From NCBI GenBank assembly GCA_050304135.1, contig JBNLDC010000005.1:62001-126000 (forward strand): a stretch of 64,000 bases of DNA, in the 5' to 3' direction. This stretch comes from JAFGNB01 sp050304135 (lineage in GTDB: Bacteria > Fibrobacterota > Chitinivibrionia > Chitinivibrionales > Chitinispirillaceae). Numbering within the stretch: the stretch's first letter is position 1; each line of letters starts with the position of its first letter. The position numbers were made by a program, and so were the translations under genes. The notes beneath the pieces are model-generated. The model made no database searches. It was not told the origin of the DNA and saw only the letters and a list, made by a program, of their open reading frames with translations. Positions 62,992 to 64,000 of this stretch are shown here, in pieces.

Positions 62992-64000
62992 CTAAAAACT
63001 CCACTGCATTCCCCCATACACCGCATGTTCTTTTCCGCCGAACTGATCATTTTTCTCCCCGGCTTGAATTTGCGCCTGCAGCATCACTTCAATATTCTCG
63101 CTGAGTGAATACGTCGCATGCGGCATCAGCAGTGCCGAACCGTCGGCAGGATTGACAAGAGCGCCGCAATCGACCGAAAAGAGCGGCGTTGCCTGCCACG
63201 CAACCTGCGCGAACACCTGAAACCGTGCATGCGACAGTGTTTTTGCGGTAATACGATCACTAAACAGCGATGTGAACCCATCGGTTGGACTTTTTTTTCC
63301 GTCACTGTTGTAAAGACCGGAGAGAAGCAGACGGATCTCTTTCGGAAACATATAATCGGCTGAAAGGCACCCGACAAACTGCGCATTACGGCTCAGAGAA
63401 TCGTTGTAAAAAAGCGTTCCCTCCCCCCGCAGCGCCGCATTGGCCACCTGCCCGGAAAACCCTGCTCCACCAACGATATCGTGACGCATCCACCCACCAA
63501 GAAGCTGCAGGTCGAACCCTGCTACATTGACCTGACCGCAGAGTGCAGCGGTGATACTGTCGGCACTGCTCGCACCCGCGACAGCTGCTTCGACCTGCGC
63601 AACGGGGCCCAAGTAGCGCCGAACCAGCAGCGCGTCGGTTCCGGGACCTTCACGGTGCGCGACATCAAGAAACGACTGCGCATTGAAAATATCGTTCGGG
63701 TTCCATATGAGATCCTTTCCCCAGTTGATCCGGTGACGCCCGAGCCGTACCTGCCAGTCCCCTCCGGAATAATCCACATACAGACGATCGAACATGGTTG
63801 TCAGAACGGCGGAATTGTTATCCCATATATTGACAGACAGATCCATCCACCCCTGATCATTGTCAAGAGTCGTTTTATACCCGAACGGAAACAGCTCCTC
63901 ATAGAGTTTTCCATAAAGCGCCCTGCTGCGCAGTGCCGATGCAATGGTAACCGCATTGGTGGGATACAGTGTGTACTCAAGCCGGTTCTGCAGAACAGTC
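62992..64000 (-). CDS. outer-membrane beta-barrel protein (partial)
   Basis: C-terminal 335 residues; the frame is open to the right edge (the first ATG seen, at 63846, is internal). Alternating amphipathic strands with aromatic girdles and the terminal Phe (GGMQWSF) mark an outer-membrane barrel. WQVRLGRHRINWGKDLIWNPNDIFNA resembles a conserved strand-turn of DUF1302/porin-like proteins in FCB bacteria. Substrate or partner unknown. Confidence 0.7.
   Translation of the reverse strand, partial: TVLQNRLEYTLYPTNAVTIASALRSRALYGKLYEELFPFGYKTTLDNDQGWMDLSVNIWDNNSAVLTTMFDRLYVDYSGGDWQVRLGRHRINWGKDLIWNPNDIFNAQSFLDVAHREGPGTDALLVRRYLGPVAQVEAAVAGASSADSITAALCGQVNVAGFDLQLLGGWMRHDIVGGAGFSGQVANAALRGEGTLFYNDSLSRNAQFVGCLSADYMFPKEIRLLLSGLYNSDGKKSPTDGFTSLFSDRITAKTLSHARFQVFAQVAWQATPLFSVDCGALVNPADGSALLMPHATYSLSENIEVMLQAQIQAGEKNDQFGGKEHAVYGGMQWSF

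Noticed and set aside
1..64000. CRISPR array or insertion sequence
   Set aside because: No regularly spaced direct repeats and no transposase- or integrase-like frames seen; the flanked ATPase has no transposase of its own.

Overview
The window looks like chromosomal DNA of an anaerobic, Gram-negative bacterium of the Fibrobacterota / wider FCB type. Evidence: four secreted proteins end in short C-terminal domains resembling type IX sorting domains; there is an outer-membrane beta-barrel gene and a Bacteroidetes-style lipoprotein with a GGPDDTT signature; and there is a two-iron superoxide reductase, typical of anaerobes. The taxon is an inference: there is no rRNA and I could not run a search. 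No phage, insertion sequence or CRISPR array was seen.

Layout. 1-4833 (minus): end of a biosynthetic cluster with an adenylate-forming ligase, a PLP aminotransferase and a type I polyketide/PUFA-synthase-like KS-AT protein cut by the window edge. 5420-8481 (minus): RlmD-type rRNA methyltransferase, S41 lipoprotein protease, rpe. 8600-16640 (minus): an almost canonical lipid operon, yceD-rpmF-plsX-fabH-fabD-fabG-acpP-fabF-rnc, ending with an acyl-CoA dehydrogenase. 16894-20078 (minus): coiled-coil membrane protein, CNNM/CorC-like protein, ssb and an AMIN-like protein. 20602-27967: inositol-monophosphatase-family enzyme, lepB, 6-phosphofructokinase, a large lipoprotein, folB-folK, superoxide reductase and a small hypothetical protein.

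28050-36794 (minus): aldo/keto reductase, a znuABC-type metal importer, two coupled secreted proteins (a propeller and a glycan-lyase-like protein) and glgC. 37076-39092 (plus): a receiver-like/HDOD/receiver-like signalling protein between two small coupled ORFs. 39127-46421 (minus): recO, DUF502, ftsB, dprA, a lipoprotein, a MurA with Asp in place of the catalytic Cys, and a Ser/Thr kinase. 46661-50176 (plus): tRNA-Leu, tig, clpP, clpX, a folding and proteolysis block. 50180-64000: secreted beta-helix protein, methyltransferases, an AAA/DUF4143 ATPase between imperfect repeats and next to a 13-G tract, folD, a MraY-like transferase, an LPP20-like plus TPR/SLH pair, tpx, a beta-CASP nuclease, a DUF4861 protein and a partial outer-membrane protein.

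Most genes are housekeeping: lipid and envelope synthesis, folate, DNA repair and uptake, proteolysis. The more unusual material is the edge PKS cluster, the HDOD locus, the Asp-type MurA, the repeat-flanked ATPase and the secreted proteins with sorting-like tails.
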